A stretch of DNA of 64,000 nt from Bacillaceae bacterium (GCA_017656255.1 JACDOE010000003.1:126457-190456); one strand, 5' to 3'. Positions 52,741 through 63,388 are shown, counted from the stretch's first letter. Notes: a model not told the origin generated them from the letters alone. Numbers and translations: made by a program.

Positions 52741-53645
52741 AAGCCTCCTCCCTTTTTCCCCAGCCGAATCCAATCTTTCATCTCCGTCACATAAATACCG
52801 GTTACAATCAGAAAAATCCCGAGCAGAATCCATCCGGTCACCGGCTCGCCCCAGATCGCCCATGAAAAGAGAAAGGCAAACACGGATTCAAGCGACAGAA
52901 TCACCGCCACATGAATCGGTGGGGCATATTTCTGCGCGCCGATCTGCACCAGATACGCCAGTAACGTACCGACAATCAAATCAAAACTGTAGGCAAACCA
53001 CCCGTAGGGCGACAGCGGCCCGGGAACAGGCTCCGTCAAAACCGCCAGCGAGGTCCCAATGACACCGACCACAAGCAGTTGAACCATCGCAAACAGAACA
53101 GGATTAAAATAGACGCCTTTGCGAAATGTCGCATGCACCTGAATAATATGGACGGCAAAGAAAACCGCACACAACAGAATCAGCATATCCCCCATATTGA
53201 GATGACCCAGCGCTCCCCCTCCATTCCAGGAGAGAACACTCAAACCGGCAAAAGCGAGAAAACTGCCCAGAATCGGTGCCAACTGCAGGGGCATTCGAGA
53301 CCAGATAAAATAGAGAAACGGCACCAAAATCACATTCATGCCCGATAATACCCCTGATTTCCCCGGCGTCGTCAGATCCGTGCCGAAGGCCTGCAAGGTA
53401 TATGCCAGACACAGGGAAACCCCTGTAATCAGGCCGGCTTTCCAGTACTTCCATGTCAATTCTTTTAATTTATGATACTGAAACAGAGCGATGATGATCC
53501 CCGCCAGCAAAAAACGGGTGCCCGTAAAATAAAGGGGGGTCATTTCCGTCAGGATATCTTTCATCAGAACAAACGTATAACCCCATCCCACTGCGATGCC
53601 AAATAAAGCTAAATCGGCAAGTAAAACTCGTTTGTTGACATTCAA
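52719..53645 (-). CDS. EamA (DMT) family transporter
   Basis: A 308-residue ten-helix drug/metabolite transporter with two EamA repeats. The first begins LFGIAVGWGYTFVLMKDI and has TGTRFLLAGIIIALFQY; the second has LNMGDMLILLCAVFFAVHIIQVHA and ILSLESVFAFLFSWAIWGEPVTG. Start TTG 53645 has AGAAGGAGA six bases upstream, 22 bases after the regulator stop. Export or uptake of amines or amino acids would fit the neighbours; the substrate is not readable. The C-terminal GLPVKTGR runs into the element at 52681-52740. Confidence 0.85.
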   Translation of the reverse strand: MNVNKRVLLADLALFGIAVGWGYTFVLMKDILTEMTPLYFTGTRFLLAGIIIALFQYHKLKELTWKYWKAGLITGVSLCLAYTLQAFGTDLTTPGKSGVLSGMNVILVPFLYFIWSRMPLQLAPILGSFLAFAGLSVLSWNGGGALGHLNMGDMLILLCAVFFAVHIIQVHATFRKGVYFNPVLFAMVQLLVVGVIGTSLAVLTEPVPGPLSPYGWFAYSFDLIVGTLLAYLVQIGAQKYAPPIHVAVILSLESVFAFLFSWAIWGEPVTGWILLGIFLIVTGIYVTEMKDWIRLGKKGGGLPVKTGR

Positions 53646-53666
53646 TCTATCTCTCCTTCTAAAATC

Positions 53667-55775
53667 TTAATCCGCTACATGCCGGATGCGCTCCTGGATT
53701 TTCTGGTATTTTCGGCTGATCGTCGATTGACTGACACCCAGCATTTTCGCCGCCATCGTCGTCGTTTTGTACCTTTCCATCGCCATCAGGATCAATTGTT
53801 CCTCAATGGCATCCTGGGCGTCTTTGAGCGGCATCAGGTGCGTGACAATCGGTTTCATACGGGTTTGCGCCTTTTTCCAGTGAAGCAGGCGAGTGACATG
53901 GTGAGCTCCCGCCTGCTCTTCTTCTAACGTGACCACCAGGCGTTCAATCACATTTTGCAACTCCCTGACGTTGCCGGGCCACGGATAAACTTCCAGGATG
54001 TCCAGGGCATCCTGGGAAATCTGGACATTCCGGTCATATTTTCGATTGAACTGCTGCAGGAAATGGTAGGTTAACAGGGCGATGTCTTCCACACGATCCC
54101 GCAGGGGAGGGACCGGAATGGGAATCACGTTTAACCGGTAAAACAGGTCTTCCCGAAACCGTCCTTCCTCCACCAGACGATCCAGATCCCGGTTGGTGGC
54201 CGCTATAATCTGGACATCCACCGGAATCACACGGGTACCGCCAACCGGAATCACTTCTCTTTCCTGCAGCACCCTCAGCAGTTTGACCTGGAGATTCAAC
54301 GGTAATTCCGATATCTCATCCAGAAACAGGATGCCTTTGTCTGCCTGCTGAAAATACCCTTTTTTGCCGGCAGGGTCGGCACCGGTAAACGCCCCTTTTT
54401 CATAGCCGAAAAGTTCACTTTCCAGGAGATTCTCCGGAATCGCACCACAATTAATCTTGATAAACGGTCGGTCTGACCTCGGACCCCACTCATGGATGGC
54501 CCGTGCTACCACTTCCTTTCCCACACCCGATTCACCAGTGAGCAACACGGTGGATGACACTTTCGCCACTTTTTCCGCATCGGCCATCACACGCATCATG
54601 GCCTCACTGGCATAGATCAGTTGCGGATGCCGGTTCAATTTCTGACGCAGGGTATCGAGCTCCTGCTTGTATTTTTGAGACAGTGCCTTTAATTGACGCA
54701 GTTCATTTTCCAGCCGATACGTTTCCGTGATATCCCTTGAGGCGATGACGATCCGCTCCAGTTCTCCGTCCTCACCGAATACCGGGTTGCCGACGGCAAG
54801 CACTCTCCTGCCCTGATGGCCTTCCTGAATCACGGAGACCTTCTTCTTTTGCTCCAGAACCAGACGGGTGACGGACGGATGGAACAGCCCCCGTTTTTCC
54901 AGCTCCACCAGGTTCTGCCCGATCATATCCGCCGGATCCGTTTCCCAGAAATCGGCGAGCAGATTGTCACTGTAGCGAATCAATTCCCCCCTGGCATTGG
55001 TAACCAGAATTTCGTCGTAGATACTGGAGAGAATCGCCTGGAGGTCCTTGTTCAGATCTTTGACATTGCCCAGTTCCATCGCCATCTGCTCGACGACCGG
55101 AAGGTCCTGGACAATGACCACCATCCCTTCAATATCGCCGTTCTCGGCGGTGACCGGGCTGAAATCTGCCAGGATGCTCATCTCATCATTGACGATAATC
55201 TGATTCAGGAGCGCTTCCCCGGTTCGGATCACATGCTCATAATAGGTCTCATCAAAAATGTCTCCGAACTGCATCTGTCTGACATCACCGGCCAAATTGG
55301 TCATATGGACCGCTTCATCATTCCAATTCAAAAAACGGCCTTCCCGGTCCACGACGAACAATCCGAAAGGAACGGAACAGAGCAGGGTGCGAACCCATTC
55401 CATATAGAGATCGCCCTGACGCATCATCTCAATGAGAAAATCTTCCCGGGAGACATATCCCTTCAGGTTTCCGGCTTCATCTTCAACGAGAATCACTTCT
55501 TCGCCCACGACTTTGAAGAAATCCAGCAACGATATTTTGTTATGAATTTTCAGTAAACGACAGGAATAAGAAAGTTGCGATAATGTCTGATGATCGCGCG
55601 CTTTCCGGGGCACAGCCATCAGTTCATGTTTTCTGAGATAGCCGATAATCTTTTTTCCATCCCGGACAAACAAGAACGGTTCCTTTTCCCGGTTCAGCCT
55701 GCTCAGGGCTTCCCCGACGGTCCATTCCTCATTGGCGCACACTGGCCTCTTTAATATATGATCAAAAAGATGCAT
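53667..55775 (-). CDS. CBS-PAS-PAS-AAA sigma-54-dependent transcriptional activator
   Basis: A 702-residue enhancer-binding protein. Domains: N-terminal CBS pair (about residues 1-115), two PAS domains (about 130-235 and 245-365), a coiled linker, AAA+ (about 395-625) with LTGESGVGKEVVARAI, ESELFGYEKGAFTGADPA and GILFLDEISELP, and a Fis-type helix-turn-helix (TTMAAKMLGVSQSTISRKYQ). It follows patA, so the patA-speB-ALDH genes are the likely targets via the sigma-54 promoter at 59801-59816. CBS and PAS domains suggest it senses nucleotide and small-molecule or redox state. GGAGGAG precedes the ATG. Confidence 0.92.
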   Translation of the reverse strand: MHLFDHILKRPVCANEEWTVGEALSRLNREKEPFLFVRDGKKIIGYLRKHELMAVPRKARDHQTLSQLSYSCRLLKIHNKISLLDFFKVVGEEVILVEDEAGNLKGYVSREDFLIEMMRQGDLYMEWVRTLLCSVPFGLFVVDREGRFLNWNDEAVHMTNLAGDVRQMQFGDIFDETYYEHVIRTGEALLNQIIVNDEMSILADFSPVTAENGDIEGMVVIVQDLPVVEQMAMELGNVKDLNKDLQAILSSIYDEILVTNARGELIRYSDNLLADFWETDPADMIGQNLVELEKRGLFHPSVTRLVLEQKKKVSVIQEGHQGRRVLAVGNPVFGEDGELERIVIASRDITETYRLENELRQLKALSQKYKQELDTLRQKLNRHPQLIYASEAMMRVMADAEKVAKVSSTVLLTGESGVGKEVVARAIHEWGPRSDRPFIKINCGAIPENLLESELFGYEKGAFTGADPAGKKGYFQQADKGILFLDEISELPLNLQVKLLRVLQEREVIPVGGTRVIPVDVQIIAATNRDLDRLVEEGRFREDLFYRLNVIPIPVPPLRDRVEDIALLTYHFLQQFNRKYDRNVQISQDALDILEVYPWPGNVRELQNVIERLVVTLEEEQAGAHHVTRLLHWKKAQTRMKPIVTHLMPLKDAQDAIEEQLILMAMERYKTTTMAAKMLGVSQSTISRKYQKIQERIRHVAD

Positions 55776-55820
55776 AGAATCTCCTCCTGATAAAAACCCT
55801 TACTTAAGAGATTCTATGCA
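55771..55820 (-). promoter_or_regulatory. 13-bp hairpin that covers the regulator start codon
   Basis: TGCATAGAATCTC (55771-55783, plus strand) and GAGATTCTATGCA (55808-55820) are exact inverted repeats 24 bases apart. In the minus-strand mRNA the right arm contains the start ATG and the ribosome binding site lies partly in the loop, so folding would block translation of the activator when it is read through from patA. The arm includes the CTATGCA half-site described at 55814. Confidence 0.65.
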
Positions 55821-55831
55821 AGAATGAATAG
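55814..55831. promoter_or_regulatory. Activator-type dyad upstream of the regulator gene
   Basis: CTATGCA-AGAA-TGAATAG, the same dyad form as at 59910-59927 (CTATTCA-AATT-TGCATAG). It lies 39 bases before the regulator start and overlaps a TAGAAT -10-like box, so autoregulation is likely. Confidence 0.65.
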
Positions 55832-55875
55832 TCCTTTATGACCACCTTAATCAGGCTCTATTATTTAAGTGATTT

Positions 55876-57249
<1,374 letters not shown>

Positions 57250-58131
57250 TTATTCGCTTCGCTTCACCTCACTCCACCAGTAGCTGACCACCGCTTCCCG
57301 AATCAGCTTGGCTGCCGTTATGGCAGTAATCCCTGCGGCATCAGACGGTGGTGACACTTCCACCAGATCCATGCCGACCACCTGATGATCTTTTAAGAGG
57401 TGAATCGCTTCAAGCGCTTCTTGACTTGTTATCCCGCACGGTTCGGGAGTTCCGGTTCCCGGACAGTAAGCGGGATCAATACAATCAATGTCAAATGTGA
57501 TGTAGATGGGTTTTCCTTTCAGGGCATCCAGATCCTGTTTCAACCCTTCCACCACACGGTAGCGACGCATATGGGTCATACCATCGGCATAACGGAATTC
57601 ATCCTTTTCTCCCGAACGAATTCCGTATTGATAAACTCTCCCTTTTCCCAGCAATTCAGCAACCCGGCGGATCACCGTCGCATGGGAGTATTTCATATCC
57701 AGATAGGTATCCCTTAAATCGGTGTGGGCATCAAATTGAACCACCACCAGGTCGGGATACTTTTCCGCTACAGCCTGAATCACCGGGTAACTGATCAGAT
57801 GTTCTCCACCCATGACAAAAGGGGTTTTATCATCGTCCAACACATTTTTGACAGCCTCATAGATCAGTTCCATCGAACCGCTCACATTCCCGATCGGCAG
57901 TGTCAAATCCCCCCGATCGAAAAAGGGGACCTCCGACATATGCCGATCCAGATACGGGCTGTAATCTTCCAGTCCCACGGATGCATTTCGAATGCCCTGA
58001 GGACCGAACCGGCTACCCGGTTTGAAACTGACGGTAAAATCCATCGGGGCCCCCATCAGGATCACACTGGCATCTTCATAGCGATCACGGCTGAAAATAA
58101 ACGCTCCGGTTGATTCATATTGAACTGGCAT
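57250..58131 (-). CDS. speB: Agmatinase
   Basis: Binuclear manganese ureohydrolase converting agmatine to putrescine and urea. The three metal motifs are GGEHLISYP, FDAHTDLRDTY and TFDIDCIDPAYCPGTGTPEP. ATG 58131 (AAGGAGG seven bases upstream) gives 293 residues; the ATG at 58137 sits next to the site. Length and motifs match Bacillus SpeB. It feeds putrescine to PatA, encoded next. Confidence 0.95.
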   Translation of the reverse strand: MPVQYESTGAFIFSRDRYEDASVILMGAPMDFTVSFKPGSRFGPQGIRNASVGLEDYSPYLDRHMSEVPFFDRGDLTLPIGNVSGSMELIYEAVKNVLDDDKTPFVMGGEHLISYPVIQAVAEKYPDLVVVQFDAHTDLRDTYLDMKYSHATVIRRVAELLGKGRVYQYGIRSGEKDEFRYADGMTHMRRYRVVEGLKQDLDALKGKPIYITFDIDCIDPAYCPGTGTPEPCGITSQEALEAIHLLKDHQVVGMDLVEVSPPSDAAGITAITAAKLIREAVVSYWWSEVKRSE

Positions 58132-58273
58132 GGTCATTCCTCCTTGATGATCTGTGGTTTAAGCCGCCCGGTTTGCCCGTTTATCCGGGTTCCGGAAGAC
58201 TCTGATGTCATGTATTCTTTCGAATTTTACCACAGAAATGACCCCTACCGGAAATCAAGTTAAAGCGCCCGGT

Positions 58274-59749
58274 TTATTCAGAAAACCAGCCGATCGGTTC
58301 CACTTCAAGATTGACGTTGATCTGTTTGACTTCGGTGTATTCTTCAAAACCGTATGTCCCCAGTTCCCGACCGATTCCGCTTTGTTTATACCCGCCCCAC
58401 GGTGCTTCATTGTACGTGGGATGATACGTATTGATCCAGGTGATCCCGGCCCGCAGCTTTCGGATCACGCGCTGTGCCTTTGCACCGTCACCGGTGAACA
58501 CAGCCCCCGCCAGCCCATAAACGGTATCGTTGGCCAGACGAATCGCTTCCTGTTCGTCTTTAAACTTCTGGACCACCAGAACGGGGCCGAAAATTTCTTC
58601 CTGGACAATCCGCATGTCCGGACGGGTGTCCACAAAAATGGTCGGTTCCACAAAAAATCCTTGATTCAGTCCGTCATGCATCATGCGTTTGCCGCCGCAT
58701 GCCAGTGTGGCGCCTTCTTCCTGCCCCAATTGAATATAGCCAAGCACTTTTTCCATGTGTTCTTTTGACACCAGCGGACCCATTTCCGTACCTTCTTCGA
58801 GGCCCGGACCGACCTTGATCTTTTGCGCTCGTTCCACCATACGTTCAACGAAACGGTCGTGAATGCTTTCTTCGAGAAGCAAACGGGAACCCGCCGAACA
58901 GACCTGACCCTGGCCGGCATAGATAGCAAACAGGGCATAATCGACTGCCGTTTCGAAGTCGGCATCAGCAAACACAATATTGGGGGACTTGCCACCCAGT
59001 TCCAACGAGATTTTTTTCAGATTCCCCGTTGCCGCCTGCATAATCTTGCGACCGGTTTCGGTACCTCCCGTAAAGGCTACTTTATCCACCAGGTGGCTCC
59101 CGGCGATTTCATTCCCCGCCGTCGGTCCCGGTCCCAGGACCAGGTTGCAGACCCCTTTCGGAAAGCCCACTTCCTCAAAGATTTCAAACAGCTTGATCGG
59201 AGACAGCGGGGTGATCTCCGACGGTTTAAAAACAACCGTGTTCCCGGCAGCCAGAGCCGGAGCCAGTTTCCAGACCGCCATCAACAGCGGATAGTTCCAT
59301 GGGGTAATCTGGCCACAAACCCCGACCGGCTCTCTGACGACCATGGCCTGCATCGGATCGGCCACGTCATAGGTCTGTCCGTGAGGTTTCGTCGCCAGAC
59401 CGGCATAATAACGAAAACAGGCGACGGCATCCGCCGCATCAAACGCCGCTTCCCGCAGGGGCTTCCCGTTATCCAGGGTATCGGTGCGGGCAAATTCATC
59501 AGCCCGCTCTTCCAGTTTATCTGCCACTTTTAATAAAAGATTCGCCCGGTCATAAGCGGACATCTCAGGCCATTCACCTTCATCAAAGGCTTTTCGGGCA
59601 GCCCGAATCGCCTTCCTGGCATCCTGCTCGCCTCCTTCTGTGACCACGGCAATCACGTCACCATTGGCCGGATTAATGATCTCCCTCGTCTCACCCGAAC
59701 CGGCTTCCACCCATTCACCATCAATGAACATTTTCAGAACCTCTGACAT
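58274..59749 (-). CDS. Aldehyde dehydrogenase, likely 4-aminobutyraldehyde
   Basis: A 491-residue NAD(P)-dependent aldehyde dehydrogenase: GQITPWNYPLLMAVWKLAPAL, FTGGTETGRKIMQAA, the catalytic Glu in LELGGKSPNIVF and Cys in GQGQVCSAGSRLL, then EEIFGPVLVVQKF. Betaine- or aminobutyraldehyde-type enzymes share this pattern; the speB-patA neighbours point to 4-aminobutanal -> GABA. It is the first gene after the sigma-54 promoter at 59801-59816. ATG 59749 is used, but ATG 59731 with AGAGG eight bases upstream is equally plausible. Confidence 0.9.
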   Translation of the reverse strand: MSEVLKMFIDGEWVEAGSGETREIINPANGDVIAVVTEGGEQDARKAIRAARKAFDEGEWPEMSAYDRANLLLKVADKLEERADEFARTDTLDNGKPLREAAFDAADAVACFRYYAGLATKPHGQTYDVADPMQAMVVREPVGVCGQITPWNYPLLMAVWKLAPALAAGNTVVFKPSEITPLSPIKLFEIFEEVGFPKGVCNLVLGPGPTAGNEIAGSHLVDKVAFTGGTETGRKIMQAATGNLKKISLELGGKSPNIVFADADFETAVDYALFAIYAGQGQVCSAGSRLLLEESIHDRFVERMVERAQKIKVGPGLEEGTEMGPLVSKEHMEKVLGYIQLGQEEGATLACGGKRMMHDGLNQGFFVEPTIFVDTRPDMRIVQEEIFGPVLVVQKFKDEQEAIRLANDTVYGLAGAVFTGDGAKAQRVIRKLRAGITWINTYHPTYNEAPWGGYKQSGIGRELGTYGFEEYTEVKQINVNLEVEPIGWFSE

Positions 59750-59800
59750 TCTCTTACCAGACCCTCCATTCTATTGATCAATTGTCGATATTTTATTGAA

Positions 59801-59816
59801 TGCAAGGTTCGTGCCA
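59801..59816 (-). promoter_or_regulatory. Sigma-54 (-24/-12) promoter of the ALDH-speB-patA operon
   Basis: Minus-strand TGGCAC-GAACC-TTGCA is a perfect match to the consensus TGGCAC-N5-TTGCA. It lies about 50 bases before the aldehyde dehydrogenase start. Confidence 0.92.
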
Positions 59817-59890
59817 GATGTATATCGTGTCACTGGAGGCCCATGTTACGGCTGCTGCTTACCATCAATCCGCTCCAGCAGGTCTCCTTT

Positions 59891-59927
59891 CTATGCATTC
59901 CCGGGTAGTCTATTCAAATTTGCATAG
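59891..59927. promoter_or_regulatory. Two tandem dyads, candidate enhancer for the sigma-54 activator
   Basis: CTATTCA-AATT-TGCATAG (59910-59927) repeats the dyad at 55814-55831; a degenerate one (CTATGCA-TTCC-CGGGTAG, 59891-59908) adjoins it. They lie about 75-125 bases upstream of the sigma-54 promoter, normal enhancer distance. Confidence 0.7.
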
Positions 59928-60043
59928 CGATTGTGAAATGCTGTCTACACTTATCCGATCCCTTAAATGTGATAAACTATAATCGACTGACATAATCAAT
60001 GTTAGATTGAACATATACCCTATCTCGAGAAGGAGGAATCAAC

Positions 60044-61420
60044 ATGCATCCGGACTTCAAACAGCATTTTGCTGAAAATCGGGACCGTCATCTCGAAGAA
60101 TTGAAGGAATGGTTGTCCATTCCCAGTATCAGCGCCCTTCCCGAACATAACAGCGATGTGGCCCGCGCTGCAGAATGGACGGCAGAAGCCCTGAAAAAAG
60201 CGGGCATGGAAAATGCAAAAATCATGCCGACGGAAGGGCATCCGGTCGTGTATGGCGACTGGTTGAAAGCGGAGGGAAAACCCACCGTCCTCATCTACGG
60301 CCATTACGACGTACAGCCGGTCGATCCGGTGGACCTCTGGGAAACCCCGCCCTTTGAACCGGCGATTCGGGATGAGAAGCTGTATGCACGGGGTGCCAGC
60401 GACGACAAGGGACAGGTTTTCTTACATATCAAAGTGCTGGAAGCCATTTTGCAAAAAGAGGGAACCCTGCCGCTCAACTTCAAATTCTGCATTGAAGGCG
60501 AAGAAGAGATCGGCAGCCCCAATCTGGATCCCTTCGTCGAAAAACATCGCGATCTGCTGGCAGCGGACGTGCTGGTGATTTCGGATACACCGATGATTGA
60601 GAAGGGAAAACCGGTCATCTGTTATGGGCTCAGAGGACTGTGCGGACTGCAGATTGACGTTAAGGGGCCGAAAGGAGACCTGCATTCAGGCCTTTACGGC
60701 GGTGCGGTACAAAACCCGATCCATGCCCTGGTACAGATTCTGGATTCGATGAGAAATGAACAAGGGCAGGTCACCGTCGACGGATTTTATGACCGTGTGG
60801 TTCCCTTAACAGAAAAGGAACGAAAGGAATTTGCCGAGATCGGTCCGGAAGAAGAGAAAATGCGTCAGGAACTGAATGTGCCGGAACTATTCGGAGAAGA
60901 AGGATATACGGCGCTGGAACGGACCTGGGCCCGCCCCACACTTGAGATCAACGGCATTTACGGCGGTTTTCAGGGAGAAGGGATTAAAACGGTGATTCCG
61001 TCAGAAGCCCACGCCAAAATCACCTGCCGGCTTGTTCCCGATCAGGAGCCGGATGAAATCATCGAACTGATCAAAAAACATGTCAAATCGCATACACCAC
61101 CGGGTGTCACCGTTGAATTTCAACTGTTTGACAAAGGGCGTCCCTTTATGACCCCGCCGGATCATCCGGCGATTCAGGCGGCCGCCCGTTCTTACGAACA
61201 GGCTTACGGCGTAGCGCCGGCCTATACCCGGATGGGCGGATCAATTCCAATTGTGGAAACCTTCGGCCGCCTGCTCAATGTCCCGGTGGTCATGATGGGC
61301 TTCGGGCTTCCCGACGAGAATTTTCATGCGCCCAATGAACATTTTAATCTGGTAAACTTTGATAAAGGTTTGCTGACTCTGAGTCACTACTGGTATGAAC
61401 TGGAGAAGACACTTAAATAA
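60044..61420 (+). CDS. M20 family dipeptidase
   Basis: A 458-residue zinc peptidase of the M20 family (ArgE/DapE/carnosinase-like). Metal and catalytic motifs: GHYDVQPVDPVDLW, ARGASDDKGQVF, EGEEEIGSPNL and, near the end, MGGSIPIVETF and HAPNEHF, with the lid domain in between (from LDVKGPKGDLHSG-type sequence). It is likely a cytoplasmic dipeptidase that frees amino acids. GGAGG precedes the ATG. It is transcribed away from the polyamine operon. Confidence 0.92.
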   Translation: MHPDFKQHFAENRDRHLEELKEWLSIPSISALPEHNSDVARAAEWTAEALKKAGMENAKIMPTEGHPVVYGDWLKAEGKPTVLIYGHYDVQPVDPVDLWETPPFEPAIRDEKLYARGASDDKGQVFLHIKVLEAILQKEGTLPLNFKFCIEGEEEIGSPNLDPFVEKHRDLLAADVLVISDTPMIEKGKPVICYGLRGLCGLQIDVKGPKGDLHSGLYGGAVQNPIHALVQILDSMRNEQGQVTVDGFYDRVVPLTEKERKEFAEIGPEEEKMRQELNVPELFGEEGYTALERTWARPTLEINGIYGGFQGEGIKTVIPSEAHAKITCRLVPDQEPDEIIELIKKHVKSHTPPGVTVEFQLFDKGRPFMTPPDHPAIQAAARSYEQAYGVAPAYTRMGGSIPIVETFGRLLNVPVVMMGFGLPDENFHAPNEHFNLVNFDKGLLTLSHYWYELEKTLK

Positions 61421-61428
61421 ATGGGAAT

Positions 61429-61464
61429 GGACCGGGGAAAGTAAGTTTCCCCGGTCCGTTTTTT
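61429..61464 (+). terminator. Intrinsic terminator of the M20 dipeptidase
   Basis: GGACCGGGGAAA (61429-61440), loop GTAAG, TTTCCCCGGTCC (61446-61457), then a run of T. Confidence 0.92.
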
Positions 61465-61533
61465 ATGCATCGGTGGTAAAAGGGAGGGATGACGGTGCTA
61501 CCGATGTATTCGCGATGTCGGAAAAATATATGA

Positions 61534-61986
61534 TTAAGCATAAAACTCTTGATTTTTAATTCTATATTCAACCTCCTGAATGGTTTCCTCTTGTAATCTT
61601 ACCCATATAACGGCACCATTAGGGTGTTTGTAGGGAACAGGCATTAAGAATTTTTTCGGATTGGCCAGTCTCCAGGCATAAGTTTTTTTGTACGGAAGAG
61701 CTTCCTTTATCGCCCCTCCCCTTTCTTTTGCCAGATTGTTGTACGCTTCAAGGGTTAATGGCCCGGATACATCAATTAAATCAACAATCCCAGAAATCGT
61801 ACCCGTTCCTCCTGAAATAATACCAATCGTTCCCCGGACGTTCGTTCTGGAACCCCTGATTTCTACTGTTTTTTCATGACATAATATTTTATTTGCCCAT
61901 GGTTCACGTATGATTAAAGCTCTTGTTATACCAGTCGATTTTTCGTACTCATCAAATAACGATATTTGAAAATTCTTATCATTCAA
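61534..61986 (-). CDS. ASCH domain protein
   Basis: A 150-residue protein with a PUA-like ASCH domain, a fold that binds RNA or modified nucleosides. Signature: ALIIREPWANKILCHEKTVEIRG, with the sugar/RNA-contact strand TIGIISGGTGTISGIVDLID and TYAWRLANPKKFLMPVPY. No partner gene gives a specific role. Base composition is lower in GC than the flanks. A start with GAGGAGGGG lies upstream of the ATG. Confidence 0.8.
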   Translation of the reverse strand: MNDKNFQISLFDEYEKSTGITRALIIREPWANKILCHEKTVEIRGSRTNVRGTIGIISGGTGTISGIVDLIDVSGPLTLEAYNNLAKERGGAIKEALPYKKTYAWRLANPKKFLMPVPYKHPNGAVIWVRLQEETIQEVEYRIKNQEFYA

Positions 61987-62090
61987 TTTGAGGAACCCCT
62001 CCTCAAGTAACTCCAGATTCTACTCTACCGAAATAATTTTTGTAATAATAAGAAGCTAAAAGACTCACCCGGGGTCTCCCCCGCTTCTTC

Positions 62091-62405
62091 CTACAATGTC
62101 ACGATCCCATCACATGTGACCTTCAACTGATTCACAGGAATACCAAAGAACGTATAGGTCTGTACAATGGCCTGATATCCGAAGTTTTCCTGACTTCGCT
62201 CAATGGCAATGACTTTTTTATTAAGGGTCCATAATCTTTGCAGGGGATGATCAAGATGTCCATCAACCGCACTTAAAGCCTCTCTGGCAAAGACCACCTC
62301 ATCCTTTTCCATTTCCCCCAGCCCATTTTGAAATGACAGCGGAACGGCTAAAGCCAGCACAGCTATCATCGGTGAAAAGATTATATATGCCATTATCTTT
62401 TTCAT
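62091..62405 (-). CDS. Small exported protein of unknown function
   Basis: A 104-residue protein with an N-terminal signal or membrane helix (IMAYIIFSPMIAVLALAVPL) and a small extracellular domain rich in charged residues, ending NQLKVTCDGIVTL with one cysteine. GGGGGA precedes the ATG. No family recognised. Confidence 0.6.
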   Translation of the reverse strand: MKKIMAYIIFSPMIAVLALAVPLSFQNGLGEMEKDEVVFAREALSAVDGHLDHPLQRLWTLNKKVIAIERSQENFGYQAIVQTYTFFGIPVNQLKVTCDGIVTL

Positions 62406-62453
62406 TATTGGCTATTCCCCCAGTCGGTTTCTTCAGCACTTCCCTGCTCGTAT

Positions 62454-63227
62454 CTATTCTATCAGAATCCCGATCATACTCAGTGATCCATATTGATAGG
62501 ATCGATGCAGCACCCGGGATTTTCGCACGTCATCCCCGCTACCCATCGTAATAAAAAGCGGCACCAGATGCTCCGCCGTCGGAACGGCTTCCCGTGCGTA
62601 CGGCGCCTGCGTCCGATAATCAAAAAGGGCATCCAGATCCCACCTGTTCACGTGGTCAAGCAGCCAGTCATCAAAGGCAACCGCCCACTCCGCGGGATCT
62701 TTGCTTCCCCATTCCAGCCGCCGCAGATTATGTACCGTCGCCCCGCTTCCCAGGACCAGCATATTCTGTTCCCTCAAACCGGACAGCGCCCGGCCAATAC
62801 GATACTGTTCTTCCGGAGACATGAGTGGATTAATCGACACGGCCACAACGGGAATATCCGCATCCGGATAAAGATGATTGAGCAACACCCACACCCCGTG
62901 ATCCAGTCCCCGCTCCGTATCCAGACTCACCTCACACTGAGCCGCCTCAAACGCCGACTGAATCTGCCCCGAGAGATCCGATGATCCCCGTGCCGGATAC
63001 TGCATGCGGTAAAGCTCTTCCGGAAATCCGTAAAAATCATGGATGGTGTCATAGATGTCATCCCGGCAGGTCACCGTCGTCCTTTCCTTTTCCCAGTGAG
63101 CAGAAAAAACGATGATCCCTTCCGGTTTTCCCAGATCACCGGATAACTGGTTCAGAAAACGGGTGTACGGCTGATCCTCCAGGGCAAGCGTCGGAGCACC
63201 GTGACAGAGAAAAAGAGATGGAAACAT
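62454..63227 (-). CDS. Extradiol ring-cleavage dioxygenase, DODA/LigB type
   Basis: A 257-residue class III extradiol dioxygenase like E. coli YgiD (4,5-DOPA dioxygenase). Metal ligands are in FLCHGAPTLA and SAHWEKE; the active-site segment GLDHGVWVLLNHLYPDADIPV has the catalytic His, and GSGATVHNLRRL and the C-terminal GSG are conserved. ATG 63227 is used (AGGAGGAG upstream), not the frame start at 63248. The physiological substrate in bacteria is unclear. It is divergent from an HxlR regulator. Confidence 0.9.
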   Translation of the reverse strand: MFPSLFLCHGAPTLALEDQPYTRFLNQLSGDLGKPEGIIVFSAHWEKERTTVTCRDDIYDTIHDFYGFPEELYRMQYPARGSSDLSGQIQSAFEAAQCEVSLDTERGLDHGVWVLLNHLYPDADIPVVAVSINPLMSPEEQYRIGRALSGLREQNMLVLGSGATVHNLRRLEWGSKDPAEWAVAFDDWLLDHVNRWDLDALFDYRTQAPYAREAVPTAEHLVPLFITMGSGDDVRKSRVLHRSYQYGSLSMIGILIE

Positions 63228-63267
63228 GATTTCTCCTCCTGATCGCATCGTTTAGGTTTGATAACAC

Positions 63268-63295
63268 CTTATGCGATACCACTTACTTTTGTCAA
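63268..63295 (-). promoter_or_regulatory. Possible sigma-A promoter of the dioxygenase
   Basis: Minus-strand TTGACA (63290-63295), 16-base spacer, CATAAG (63268-63273). The -35 is perfect, the -10 weak. HxlR-type regulators usually bind such divergent regions. Confidence 0.45.
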
Positions 63296-63388
63296 GTAAC
63301 TCAATTATCTAAACCTCATTTCGAAATGACATTTTTCCATTTTGACAGGGAACTGTGATAAAATATCCGTGATTAGAGGTGAGCGAAA

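Noticed and set aside
54816-55556. 246-residue plus-strand frame inside the second activator gene
   Set aside because: Antisense shadow of the PAS region; no ribosome binding site or family pattern.
59800-59982. 60-residue plus-strand frame upstream of the dipeptidase
   Set aside because: It lies over the sigma-54 promoter and enhancer dyads of the opposite operon and has no ribosome binding site.
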